From Pseudomonas sp. ATCC 13867 (GTDB lineage Bacteria; Pseudomonadota; Gammaproteobacteria; Pseudomonadales; Pseudomonadaceae), in contig NC_020829.1 of assembly GCF_000349845.1 (NCBI RefSeq), forward strand, positions 2,921,001-2,985,000: a stretch of DNA of 64,000 nucleotides, given 5' to 3'. The position numbers and the translations under genes are program-made. This document shows positions 20,247 through 27,813 of the stretch, piece by piece. A model generated the notes under the pieces. The model ran no database searches, was not told the origin of the DNA, and worked only from the letters and a program-made list of their open reading frames with translations. Position 1 is the first letter of the stretch. Each line of letters begins with the position of its first letter.

Positions 20247-20782
20247 GACTGCATCCTTGAACAAAAGAGCGGCAATTCTAATCGTCATGGCCGCGAATCC
20301 AAACCGCTCTGCATCAAGGCACAGCTCACTGGCGCGACGAACGCACGGAAGACCGCGCACGGCGGCGGCGCCAGAGTGCGAGGTCGAGTCGATCGAGCAT
20401 GAGCGCCCGTTGGAAACTCCCTGGACTCGGAATCCAACACCCTGACGAATGTTCTTCTTATCAAACAGTACTCGTAAAAAATAAACGACTAGAAGCCCAT
20501 CTCGAATCGTTAGCATCCAATCAAATCAAAACTTTAAGAGCGCCACCCGTCCGGAGATGTAATTTTTTTTACTCATACACGCTTTAAGTGTTTGACATAT
20601 TTGACGCATTTGGCAGACTGCGGCCCGTTGTCGCAATTGGTTACGCTTCTCCGGCTCCCTCTGCCTGGTGCTACGGATAACCACTGCCGCGCAACCCAAC
20701 AAAAACAATTTGTCAGTCGCGGCACCTCTGCCCGGGTTCGTCCCCGGCAGCCCGGTTCCCGGCGAGCCAACGGAACGAAAGA
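20247..20782. other. 536-bp AT-richer intergenic region before the sodium:solute symporter gene
   Basis: No credible gene. Base composition changes sharply: 20430-20600 is AT-rich, with a run of eight T near 20562-20569 and several A/T tracts, in an otherwise about two-thirds GC region. It must contain the promoters of the divergent peroxidase and symporter genes. The last 120 bp returns to high GC. I see no clear hairpin or operator. Confidence 0.6.
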
Positions 20783-22240
20783 ATGCTGATCTGGTTTGTA
20801 GCGGGTTACCTGCTGATCACGGTGGGTGTCGGTTTCTACGCGTCCACTCGCGTGAAAAACTCCAAGGACTTCGCGGCCGGCGGCCGCAGCATGTCCTTCC
20901 CCTTGGTCGCAGCGATGGTGTTCGCTACCTGGTTCGGCTCCGAAGCCGTGCTGGGAATTCCCGCGACCTTCATCGAAGAGGGCTTTGCCGGGATCATCGA
21001 AGACCCGTTTGGCTCCTTCGGTTGCCTGATGCTGGTAGGCCTGGTCTTTGCGCGTCCGCTGTATCGCATGAACCTCCTGACCATCGGCGACTTCTTCAAG
21101 CAACGCTTCGGTCCGAACGTCGAAATGATCACCAGCCTGGTGATCATCGCCTCCTACCTGGGCTGGATCGCTGCGCAGCTCACCGCGCTGGGCGTGGTCT
21201 TCAACGTACTGTCCGATGGCGCCATCACCACCACCCAGGGAATGTTGATCGGCACCGTCATCGTGCTGCTCTATACCTTGTTCGGCGGCATGTGGTCGGT
21301 CGCGCTGACTGATTTCATGCAGATGCTCATCATCGTCGCCGGGCTGGTGTATCTGACCTGGCTGATCGGCGACATGGCCGGCGGACCTGCCAAAGTGATC
21401 AGTCACGCCGCCAGCGAAGGCAAGTTCAGCTTCATGCACAGCTTCGAGCCCAAGGATATCGTCGCCTTCATTGGCGCCGCGGTGACCATGATGTTCGGTT
21501 CGATTCCGCAGCAGGACGTCTACGCCCGGGTGATGTCGGCCAAGACCGAGAACATTGCCGCCCGTGCGTCCATGGCCGGTGCCTGCTTCTACCTGAGCTT
21601 CTGCATGCTGCCGATCTTCCTGACCTATGCCGCAACGATGATCGATCCGGAAATGGTCAAGCACTGGCTTGCCGAAGACTCGCAGATGATCCTGCCGCAT
21701 CTGATCCTGGAGCGCACCCCGCTGTTCGCCCAGGTCATGTTCTTCGGCGCGCTGCTGTCGGCGATCATGTCGACCGCTTCCGGCACCCTGCTGGCGCCGT
21801 CGGTGACCTTCACCGAGAACATTCTCAAGCGCTTCCTGCCGGACATGAGCGACAAGCAATTCCTTCTGGCCATGCGCCTGACCGTGGTCGGCTGCGCCAT
21901 CGCCACCTGCCTGTTCGCGCTGCTGTCCAACGCCAGCATCTACGAGATGGTCGGCAACGCCTACAAGGTGACCCTGGTCGCCGCCGTGGTGCCGCTGTTC
22001 TTCGGCCTGTTCTGGAAGCGCGCCACCACCCAGGGCGCCCTGACCGCCATCGCCTGCGGCCTGATCAGTTGGGTATCGCTGGAGCTGGGCTACCAGGAAG
22101 GCGACTTCTGGCCGCCGCAACTGGTCGGCCTGATCTTCAGCGCCATCGGCATGATCGCCGGCTCCCTGGCGCCGCAGTTCAGCCAGCACCGTGGCGAGAG
22201 CGTATCGGACATGACCGCCGCTGCCGCCGCCGGCAACTGA
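20783..22240 (+). CDS. Sodium:solute symporter (SSS family)
   Basis: 485 residues with about 13 hydrophobic segments and the SSS layout: short periplasmic N-terminus (MLIWFVAGYLLITVGVGFYA), then KNSKDFAAGGRSM, the sodium-binding helix region FATWFGSEAVLGIPATF, and FGGMWSVALTDFMQM. It resembles the PutP/PanF-like branch; the solute cannot be read from sequence. It begins with ATG 20783 preceded by GGAACGAAAGA and ends at a clear terminator, so it is monocistronic. Confidence 0.88.
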   Translation: MLIWFVAGYLLITVGVGFYASTRVKNSKDFAAGGRSMSFPLVAAMVFATWFGSEAVLGIPATFIEEGFAGIIEDPFGSFGCLMLVGLVFARPLYRMNLLTIGDFFKQRFGPNVEMITSLVIIASYLGWIAAQLTALGVVFNVLSDGAITTTQGMLIGTVIVLLYTLFGGMWSVALTDFMQMLIIVAGLVYLTWLIGDMAGGPAKVISHAASEGKFSFMHSFEPKDIVAFIGAAVTMMFGSIPQQDVYARVMSAKTENIAARASMAGACFYLSFCMLPIFLTYAATMIDPEMVKHWLAEDSQMILPHLILERTPLFAQVMFFGALLSAIMSTASGTLLAPSVTFTENILKRFLPDMSDKQFLLAMRLTVVGCAIATCLFALLSNASIYEMVGNAYKVTLVAAVVPLFFGLFWKRATTQGALTAIACGLISWVSLELGYQEGDFWPPQLVGLIFSAIGMIAGSLAPQFSQHRGESVSDMTAAAAAGN

Positions 22241-22260
22241 TCCGCAACGACGGATCGAGA

Positions 22261-22285
22261 AGCCCCGCCCAGTGCGGGGCTTTTT
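22261..22285 (+). terminator. Terminator after the SSS symporter gene
   Basis: Stem AGCCCCGC/GCGGGGCT (22261-22280) with a short CCAG loop, followed by TTTTT, 20 bp after the stop codon. Confidence 0.9.
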
Positions 22286-22355
22286 CATGGCCTGGGGATT
22301 CATCCGGCATCGGCTTTTCCGCAGGCGCGGGCCTGCTTGGGCACGGGCGGCGGAG

Positions 22356-22378
22356 GTTCGCGAGCAAGCTCGCTCCTT
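22356..22378. repeat. REP-like palindrome (single)
   Basis: Core GCGAGCAAGCTCGC in the gap between the symporter terminator and the end of the convergent fhuF-like gene. Confidence 0.8.
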
Positions 22379-22402
22379 TCTCGAAATTCCGAGCGCAACG
22401 CG

Positions 22403-23158
22403 CTACAGGTCACTCGCTTCCGGCGGCGGCGCGTCGACCAGCGGGCAGTTGTCGCAATGTCCGATGGCGCCCAACCGATAGCGAATGCAGCAGGTCCGCC
22501 GCTGCCGCCACAGTCCATTCGCCCGCTGCTCGCAGGACACCTCGACATACCGGACCGGCTTGTACAACGGGTTGCGCGCGCCATCGGGGCGGCGCTCGGT
22601 CGCCAGCAGTTCGCGGCCATGAGCGAGCATCGGGACCAGCGGCGGCAGCTTGGCCATCTCGCCGATGAACCATTCGAAGTAGTTGCCGGCGTTGCTCCAG
22701 AGCACCCTGGGCGACAGGCGCGCCTCGGCGGCGAGGGTCTGGATGAAGGGTTGCAGGTGGTCCTCCAGCAGGTGTGCGAAGCGCTCGAAGGGATCAACCG
22801 GCGGCACGGCGAACGGTCCGCCCTCTCCCGGCAGCTTGAACGCCTCGGGAATACCCTGCTCGTCCAGCACGACCTCCACCTCATCGAATGCCAGCGGCAA
22901 GGTGCGGCCCAGCACCAGCGCGGCGGCCACCACCGGCGGAATGATCCGTACCAGGTACCACTTGGACCACTGCGAAGCCAGTGCGCGGCGGTCGCCCTCG
23001 GCGTGGGGCGGGTCGAAGCGGCGCAGCGCGCGGTCGAGCATCTCCCTCTCCAGCAAGGCGCGCGCCGGGATCGAAAGCCGGGGATCGTCGCGGGTCACCA
23101 GCACCTCGCGGTAGCTGGCGAACTCGCCGAAATACAACGGTGCGAGGGCTCCGATCAC
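22403..23158 (-). CDS. FhuF-type siderophore-iron reductase
   Basis: 251 residues. The C-terminus carries the FhuF 2Fe-2S cysteine motif C-C-x10-C-x2-C, read as RTCCIRYRLGAIGHCDNCP. FhuF proteins reduce ferric hydroxamate siderophores in the cytoplasm and release iron. It is the last gene of a minus-strand run after pvdA and the acetyltransferase gene, 31 bp downstream of the latter. With FhuD/FhuB encoded nearby it implies import of the intact ferric siderophore to the cytoplasm, unlike pyoverdine, whose iron is removed in the periplasm. Confidence 0.87.
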   Translation of the reverse strand: MIGALAPLYFGEFASYREVLVTRDDPRLSIPARALLEREMLDRALRRFDPPHAEGDRRALASQWSKWYLVRIIPPVVAAALVLGRTLPLAFDEVEVVLDEQGIPEAFKLPGEGGPFAVPPVDPFERFAHLLEDHLQPFIQTLAAEARLSPRVLWSNAGNYFEWFIGEMAKLPPLVPMLAHGRELLATERRPDGARNPLYKPVRYVEVSCEQRANGLWRQRRTCCIRYRLGAIGHCDNCPLVDAPPPEASDL

Positions 23159-23189
23159 CGGCAGCCCTCGACACCACGGAGAACCACCG

Positions 23190-24176
23190 TCAGCACAGGC
23201 CGCAACGCTCGAAGAAGGTTTCCCGGCTCTGCACCATCAGCGCCGCGCGCTTGTGCGGGAAGTCGAAGTCCTTCTCGCGCCAGAAGCCCAGGCGCTGCAT
23301 GTGGCCGATCATCCTGGCGTTGTCGGCGCGCGGCTCGGCGACGATGCGCTGGGTGCGCGGGTCGTCCAGCAGCAGGTAGTGCACCAGCGCGGTCATCCAG
23401 CTTTCCACCTTGTGTGGCCCGCGATGGCTGTCCTCGCCCACCAGCATGTGGATGCCGCGGTCGTAATCGCCCACCTCGTAGAACGGCGCGATGCGGTCTT
23501 CCTTGGCCCAGTAGGCTTCGTAGTAGGCGAAGGGTTCGTCGTCGATGCAGCCGATCAGGGTAGTGGTGTGTGGGTCGGCGGCGGCTTTTTCCAGGTAGGC
23601 GCGGTGCTGTTCCCGGGTGCCGCCTTCCTGCCAGAACTCCAGCACGCGCGGGCTGTTCTGCCAGCGGTTGAAGCGCTCCAGGTCCAGCTCGATATCCAGG
23701 GTGCGCAGGGAAATCCACTGGCCCAGCCGGGCGTCGAAGCGACGATAGACCTCGCCCTGCGGCTTGGGCGCACGCAGCGGATGGCGGCGACCGCCACTCA
23801 TGCGGTAGACCTGCGGGTAGTTGGCGCTGGCCACGCCCTTGTGCCAGGCGGTTCCCAGTTGCCAGAAGGCGGCACGCTCGATCTGCAGGCGCCCGCCGAC
23901 TTCATCGCGGCTCACCAGGCCTTGTTCGAATGCCTCGAGCGGAACCTGGGTGGCGGCGAACTGCACGCGCTCGCTCTGCGCATCGCCAGCGAAGGTCCAG
24001 TAAGCCAGCGCCCACAGCGCTTCCACAGTCGGCGCGGAACTCAGTTGCCAGCACTCGCCTTCGCGTTGCACGCTGAGCAGCGGCTGGCCGTCCAGCAGCA
24101 GGGCCAGGCTTTGGGTGCCGTGATCGGCGGTGAGTTTGCGGCCATCGGGCAGCGGCAGGGAAAAATCGGGCGTCAT
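23190..24176 (-). CDS. GNAT acyltransferase for N-hydroxyornithine (siderophore biosynthesis, IucB/PvdY-like)
   Basis: 328 residues. The C-terminal half (about 165-325) is the GNAT domain of IucB/RhbD-type siderophore acetyltransferases (YYEAYWAKEDRIAPFYEVGD, DRGIHMLVGEDSHRG, RIVAEPRADNARMI). An N-terminal extension of about 150 residues is also typical. Encoded 98 bp downstream of pvdA, it probably N-acetylates N5-hydroxyornithine to give N5-acetyl-N5-hydroxyornithine, a hydroxamate iron ligand. Acyl donor (acetyl rather than longer or hydroxylated acyl) is inferred. It replaces the formyltransferase PvdF of P. aeruginosa type I pyoverdine. Confidence 0.82.
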   Translation of the reverse strand: MTPDFSLPLPDGRKLTADHGTQSLALLLDGQPLLSVQREGECWQLSSAPTVEALWALAYWTFAGDAQSERVQFAATQVPLEAFEQGLVSRDEVGGRLQIERAAFWQLGTAWHKGVASANYPQVYRMSGGRRHPLRAPKPQGEVYRRFDARLGQWISLRTLDIELDLERFNRWQNSPRVLEFWQEGGTREQHRAYLEKAAADPHTTTLIGCIDDEPFAYYEAYWAKEDRIAPFYEVGDYDRGIHMLVGEDSHRGPHKVESWMTALVHYLLLDDPRTQRIVAEPRADNARMIGHMQRLGFWREKDFDFPHKRAALMVQSRETFFERCGLC

Positions 24177-24195
24177 GGTGGGTACCCTTTCGTGA

Positions 24196-24267
24196 ATGCA
24201 AAGACCCCGCCCGTATGACGAGCAGGGTCGACGGAAATTTAGTCGGCCCGAAAACTATTTCCGGGCC
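24196..24267 (-). promoter_or_regulatory. Two stem-loops between pvdA and the acyltransferase gene
   Basis: On the minus strand, after the pvdA stop, GGCCCG/CGGGCC (24245-24267, 11-nt loop) is followed by an imperfect GACCC...GGGTC hairpin ending in GTCTTT (about 24201-24232). They may attenuate transcription or stabilise the pvdA message. Neither has a strong T-run, so complete termination is doubtful. Confidence 0.4.
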
Positions 24268-24274
24268 CCGTGGA

Positions 24275-25609
24275 TCAGGCGCTTTCCGCAGTCAGCGGGC
24301 GCGTCGGCTTATGTGCCGTTTCGTGCGGCGGCAGGTGCTCGAACATCGACGCGGCGATTTCCTGGGCGCGGATCGGCAACACCGACAGCAGCGTGTCGCT
24401 CAGGCCGTGGCTGTCCTGGGTGAAGCCCTGCAGGTAGATGCCGGCGTGCAGGCGCTCGTCCGCCAGTACGCGGTAGTCGCGGCCCACTTCGAAGTCGCCC
24501 AGGTAGTCCTGCAGCGGTGCGAGCAGTTCGCGGTGCGATTTGCGCTCGTAGCCGGTGGCGAGTATCACCGCGTCGTAGCGATGGGTTTCCACCGCGCCGG
24601 TGGCGCTGTCGCGCAGGGTCAGTTCGATCCCGTCGGCGTCGGCCCTGGCCGCCTCTACATTGCGGCGGCAGAGGAAGGCATGGCGATCCACGCCGGCCAC
24701 TTTCTGGCGATAGAAGATGCCGTAGATGCGCTCGATCAGGTCCAGGTCCACCACCGAGTAGTTGGTGTTGTGGAACTCCTGGATCAGCTTCTCGCGCTCG
24801 GCCTGGGGCTCGTTGAACACCAGGTCGGTGTAGCGCGGGGCGAAGATTTCGTTGACGAAGGGGCTGTCGTCGGCGGGCTTGAGCACCGCCGCGCGCAGAA
24901 CCATGTCGACCTGCACCGAGGGGAAGCTGTCGTTCAGGTCGATGAAGGCTTCGGCCGCGCTCTGGCCGCCGCCAATCACCGCGATGCGCATCGGCTCGTT
25001 CTGGTTGCAGCGCTGCCGGGCCATGCATTCGAGATAGCGGGCATGGTGGAACACGCGCGGGTCGTCGCGCAGGTGGCTGAAGGCCGACGGGAAGCGCGGC
25101 GTGCCGCCGGTGCTCACCACCACGCTGCGCGCCAGGCGGAAGCGCTCGTGGCCACGGGCGTCGCTGGAGATCACCTTGACCAGCTCGATGCCGTCCGGGC
25201 CCTGCACCGGTTCCACGCGGTTGACCGTCTCGCCGCAGACGCGCTGCTCGGCGAACTGCTCGCTGACCCAGCGCAGGTAGTCGTTGTACTCCAGGCGGCA
25301 CGGGTAGAAGGTGCCCAGATTGGTGAAATCGATCAGCCGCCCCATCGCATGCAGGTAGTTGACGAAGCTGTAGGGGCTGGTGGGGTTGCGCAGGGTCACC
25401 AGGTCCTTGAGGAAGGAGATCTGCAGCTCGCTCTGCGCCACCAGGGTGTTGCCGTGCCAGCGGTAGTCGGCCTGCTTGTCGAGGAACAGCGCGTGGTAGT
25501 GGCGCCCCTCGCGGCGCGCCTGCTCCTGGAGGGCGATTGCCAGCGCCAGGTTGGAGGGGCCGAAACCGATACCGAGCACGTCGTAGGTCGGGGTGATCAT
25601 CTGGGTCAT
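24275..25609 (-). CDS. pvdA: L-ornithine N5-monooxygenase
   Basis: 444 residues, closely resembling P. aeruginosa PvdA (443). It has the FAD motif GIGFGPSNLALAIALQEQA, the conserved DYRWHGNTLVAQSELQISFL, an NADPH-binding IGGGQSAAEAFIDLNDS and the C-terminal ATGYERK/HGLSDTLLSVLPIRA. It hydroxylates ornithine N5, the first step to hydroxamate siderophores. Start ATG 25609 (MTQMITPTYD) matches the family; longer in-frame starts reach into the promoter. Upstream lie an iron-starvation sigma box and a Fur-like box. The neighbouring sigma/anti-sigma order (pvdA-fpvI-fpvR) matches PA2386-PA2388. Confidence 0.93.
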   Translation of the reverse strand: MTQMITPTYDVLGIGFGPSNLALAIALQEQARREGRHYHALFLDKQADYRWHGNTLVAQSELQISFLKDLVTLRNPTSPYSFVNYLHAMGRLIDFTNLGTFYPCRLEYNDYLRWVSEQFAEQRVCGETVNRVEPVQGPDGIELVKVISSDARGHERFRLARSVVVSTGGTPRFPSAFSHLRDDPRVFHHARYLECMARQRCNQNEPMRIAVIGGGQSAAEAFIDLNDSFPSVQVDMVLRAAVLKPADDSPFVNEIFAPRYTDLVFNEPQAEREKLIQEFHNTNYSVVDLDLIERIYGIFYRQKVAGVDRHAFLCRRNVEAARADADGIELTLRDSATGAVETHRYDAVILATGYERKSHRELLAPLQDYLGDFEVGRDYRVLADERLHAGIYLQGFTQDSHGLSDTLLSVLPIRAQEIAASMFEHLPPHETAHKPTRPLTAESA

Positions 25610-25769
25610 GGTGCCAATGTCCTGTGTCGCGATGGCCGTGGGGCATGACGACGCGGCAGCCGGCGGCTTACTGTTCTGCCCTGCCAGGAGCGCCCGCCGA
25701 TTGGCAGCCGGCACTCGATCCTGCGTGTCGCCCATGATTTGCGCTGTCGATAGCGCGTTATCTGGAGAG

Positions 25770-25793
25770 ACGAGACAGACTCGGTGAAATTTA
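25770..25793 (-). promoter_or_regulatory. PvdS-type iron-starvation (IS) box promoter of pvdA
   Basis: On the minus strand TAAAT (plus-strand 25789-25793), exactly 16 bases, then CGT (25770-25772). This is the consensus reported for PvdS-dependent pyoverdine promoters (TAAAT-N16/17-CGT). It lies about 160 bp upstream of the pvdA ATG, oriented toward it. Confidence 0.72.
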
Positions 25794-25810
25794 GAATGAT
25801 TCTCAATAAG
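25791..25810. promoter_or_regulatory. Fur box candidate
   Basis: Minus strand reads CTTATTGAGAATCATTCTAA, matching the AATGAGAATCATT core of Pseudomonas Fur boxes. It overlaps the -35 part of the IS box, so Fe-Fur would block pvdA directly. Confidence 0.65.
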
Positions 25811-25906
25811 ACCCATAAATACCTGGCCGCAGCCGGAGACATCCGCTGGGCGCAGGGTGCCATGTGCCGATTGATCCTGGCCGTGCCGCGCTCAGGGTCG
25901 ATTCGG

Positions 25907-25979
25907 ATTCGCGAGCGAGCTCGCTCCTACGAAGAGCCCACCGGAGCTGGCCTGTAGGAGCGAGCCCGCTCGCGAACCC
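25907..25979. repeat. REP pair in inverted orientation
   Basis: Variant REP palindromes at 25907-25930 (GCGAGCGAGCTCGC) and 25953-25979 (GCGAGCCCGCTCGC in the opposite orientation) lie between the sigma factor gene end and the pvdA promoter. Confidence 0.82.
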
Positions 25980-25995
25980 TGCGCCCGGCGAATGC

Positions 25996-26502
25996 TCAGC
26001 TCTGCCCACCCCAGGCTTTCAGGCGTACGCGGCAGTGCTTCATCGCGTTGACGATGTGCTTTTCCACCATGTCGCGGGAAATCCCCATGCGCTCGGCGAT
26101 CTCGAGGTGGCTGCAGCCCTCGACCTTGCGCAGCAGGAAGGCCTGCCGGCACGGCTCGGAGAGCTCGTCCAGGGCACGCTGCAACAGCCGCAGCTGCTGT
26201 TGCCGGCTGGCCTCCTCCTGCGGGCAGCGTTCGTCCAGGACGCCCTCGCGATCGAGGGTCTCGAGCTCCTCGGCGCGGCGGACGCGGGTCCGGCGGTGCA
26301 GGTCGATGCTCAGGTTGGTCGCGGTGCGGTAGAGAAAAGCGCGGGGTTGTTCGATACGCTCGCCGGTCTTGCGGTCGAGCAGGCGCAGGAAGGTTTCCTG
26401 GGTGACATCGGCGGCCGCCTGGCGGTCGCCAAGGGTGCGACTCAGGTACAGGACCAGTTCCTGGTAGTAACGGATCAACGCGCTCTCCACCCCGTCGGGC
26501 AT
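25996..26502 (-). CDS. FecI/FpvI-type extracytoplasmic-function sigma factor
   Basis: 168 residues with sigma region 2 (DVTQETFLRLLDRKTGERI, RAFLYRTATNLSIDLHRR) and region 4 (LDELSEPCRQAFLLRKVEG, IAERMGISRDMVEKHI). These are features of the iron-starvation sigma group. It is divergently transcribed from a FecR-like gene, the arrangement of fpvI/fpvR next to pvdA in P. aeruginosa. It probably drives the TonB receptor and perhaps the exporter of this locus after signalling through receptor and FecR. Whether it also reads the IS box of pvdA is unknown. Start ATG 26502; the ribosome site is weak. Confidence 0.88.
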   Translation of the reverse strand: MPDGVESALIRYYQELVLYLSRTLGDRQAAADVTQETFLRLLDRKTGERIEQPRAFLYRTATNLSIDLHRRTRVRRAEELETLDREGVLDERCPQEEASRQQQLRLLQRALDELSEPCRQAFLLRKVEGCSHLEIAERMGISRDMVEKHIVNAMKHCRVRLKAWGGQS

Positions 26503-26629
26503 CCCATGAAAACAGTCGAGGCTGCTGGCGCCTGCTGACAGTCCGAGTCAGGCTTACTTATAATCACTCGCATCAACTCGAAAAGAAAGTGTGATAAAGG
26601 GCCTGCTCCGGCCCACACCAGGAACCCTG
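26503..26629. promoter_or_regulatory. Divergent sigma/anti-sigma control region
   Basis: 127 bp between fecI-like and fecR-like starts. It is AT-rich at 26553-26600, with CTTATAATCACTCGCATC giving only a weak Fur-box resemblance. TATAAT at 26556-26561 could be a sigma-70 -10 element. Confidence 0.35.
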
Positions 26630-27643
26630 ATGACCGCCTCCCCCGCCCCGACCGACGACGACCGCATCAGCGCCGAGGCCGCGCACTGGTGCGCTCGCCT
26701 GCACGACGCCGACTGCAGCGATGCCGAACAGGAAGCGTTCGCCCAGTGGCTCGCGGCCGACCCGCGCCACGCGGAGGAGTACCAGGCGATGCTGGAGATC
26801 TGGCACCTGTCCGAGTTGCTGCCGCCCGGACAGCCCGTCGCCGCTGCGCCACTGGCGGCCCCCTCGAATCGCCCCCGCGCGCATCGCCCGCGCCGCGCAC
26901 GGCGAATCGCGGCGGTCGCCGCCAGCGTCCTGGTGGCGCTGGGAGCGGTCTGGTCGGCGGGCTGGTCCACCGGCTGGCTGCCGTCGCACGTCGGCTACTA
27001 CGCGGCGCAACCCGCACCGCGCGAAGTGCAGTTGGCGGACGGCTCGAAGGTGGAACTCAACAGCGGCTCGCAACTGATCTTCGCCGACTTCCGCGACCGC
27101 CGCAGCGCCTGGCTCAAGAGCGGCGGCGAGGCGTACTTCCAGGTCGCCCACGACACGCTGCAACCCTTCTCCGTGCACACCGACAACGGCAGCGTGCGGG
27201 TCACCGGCACGCGCTTCAATGTCTGGACCGACACCCACCAGATGCTGGTCACCCTGCTCGAAGGCTCGGTGGTGGTCAGCCCGCCGGACGACATCGACGG
27301 CAACAGCGCCCAGCTCACCCCCGGCATGCAGGCGCGCTACCTGCGCGGCAGCGAGCGCATCGAACTGGCCCAGGTCGCGCCGGCCGGCGCGATTGCCTGG
27401 ATCGAAGGCAAGCTGGTGCTCGACGACCTCACCCTGCAGACCGCCCTCCCGCTGATCAACCGCTACCTGAAACAACCGGTGCGTCTCGAGGACGCCGAGG
27501 CCGCCGCCATGCGCATCGGCGGCATCTACCGCACCGATGACCTGCAGGCGCTGGTGGACTCCCTGCCCAAGGTGCTGCCGGTGGAACTGCGCAAGGACAG
27601 CGCCGGACGCCTCACCCTCGCCAGCCGATTCGTGCAGCTGTAA
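26630..27643 (+). CDS. FecR/FpvR-type anti-sigma/sigma regulator
   Basis: 337 residues. Start ATG 26630 (MTASPAPTDDDR) follows AGGAA. Residues about 10-60 form the cytoplasmic DUF4880/sigma-binding domain (AAHWCARLHDADCSDAEQEA). One transmembrane helix lies at about 90-110 (IAAVAASVLVALGAVW). The periplasmic FecR domain follows (REVQLADGSKVELNSGSQL, VRVTGTRFNVWT), and the C-terminus has an STN-like fold (LIDRYL-type segment at about 280-330). It should hold or activate the divergently encoded sigma factor according to signals from the STN domain of the TonB receptor encoded 3' of it. Confidence 0.88.
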   Translation: MTASPAPTDDDRISAEAAHWCARLHDADCSDAEQEAFAQWLAADPRHAEEYQAMLEIWHLSELLPPGQPVAAAPLAAPSNRPRAHRPRRARRIAAVAASVLVALGAVWSAGWSTGWLPSHVGYYAAQPAPREVQLADGSKVELNSGSQLIFADFRDRRSAWLKSGGEAYFQVAHDTLQPFSVHTDNGSVRVTGTRFNVWTDTHQMLVTLLEGSVVVSPPDDIDGNSAQLTPGMQARYLRGSERIELAQVAPAGAIAWIEGKLVLDDLTLQTALPLINRYLKQPVRLEDAEAAAMRIGGIYRTDDLQALVDSLPKVLPVELRKDSAGRLTLASRFVQL

Positions 27644-27681
27644 TCCCCCTTCCGGTTTTTTGCGAATCTTTCGCAAATTTC

Positions 27682-27710
27682 CTTCAGTTTTTCCCCGGCT
27701 CATCCGTCTT
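27682..27710 (+). promoter_or_regulatory. Candidate ECF promoter before the PvdE-type gene
   Basis: CTTCAGTTTTTCC (ending 27694), ten bases, then CGTC (27705-27708). The same block order (CTTCCGGTTTTTCC, nine bases, CGTC) occurs before the TonB receptor gene. Just upstream is a small hairpin TTGCGAA/TTCGCAA (27660-27676). Confidence 0.45.
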
Positions 27711-27813
27711 AACAAGAACGATTCGGATTTGCAGATCATTCCCTGATCCGCAGGGCCGTCTCGCCCTCGATTTCCGGCCCGCCGCCGCGGCGGGCCGAGC
27801 CTAGGAAAAGACG

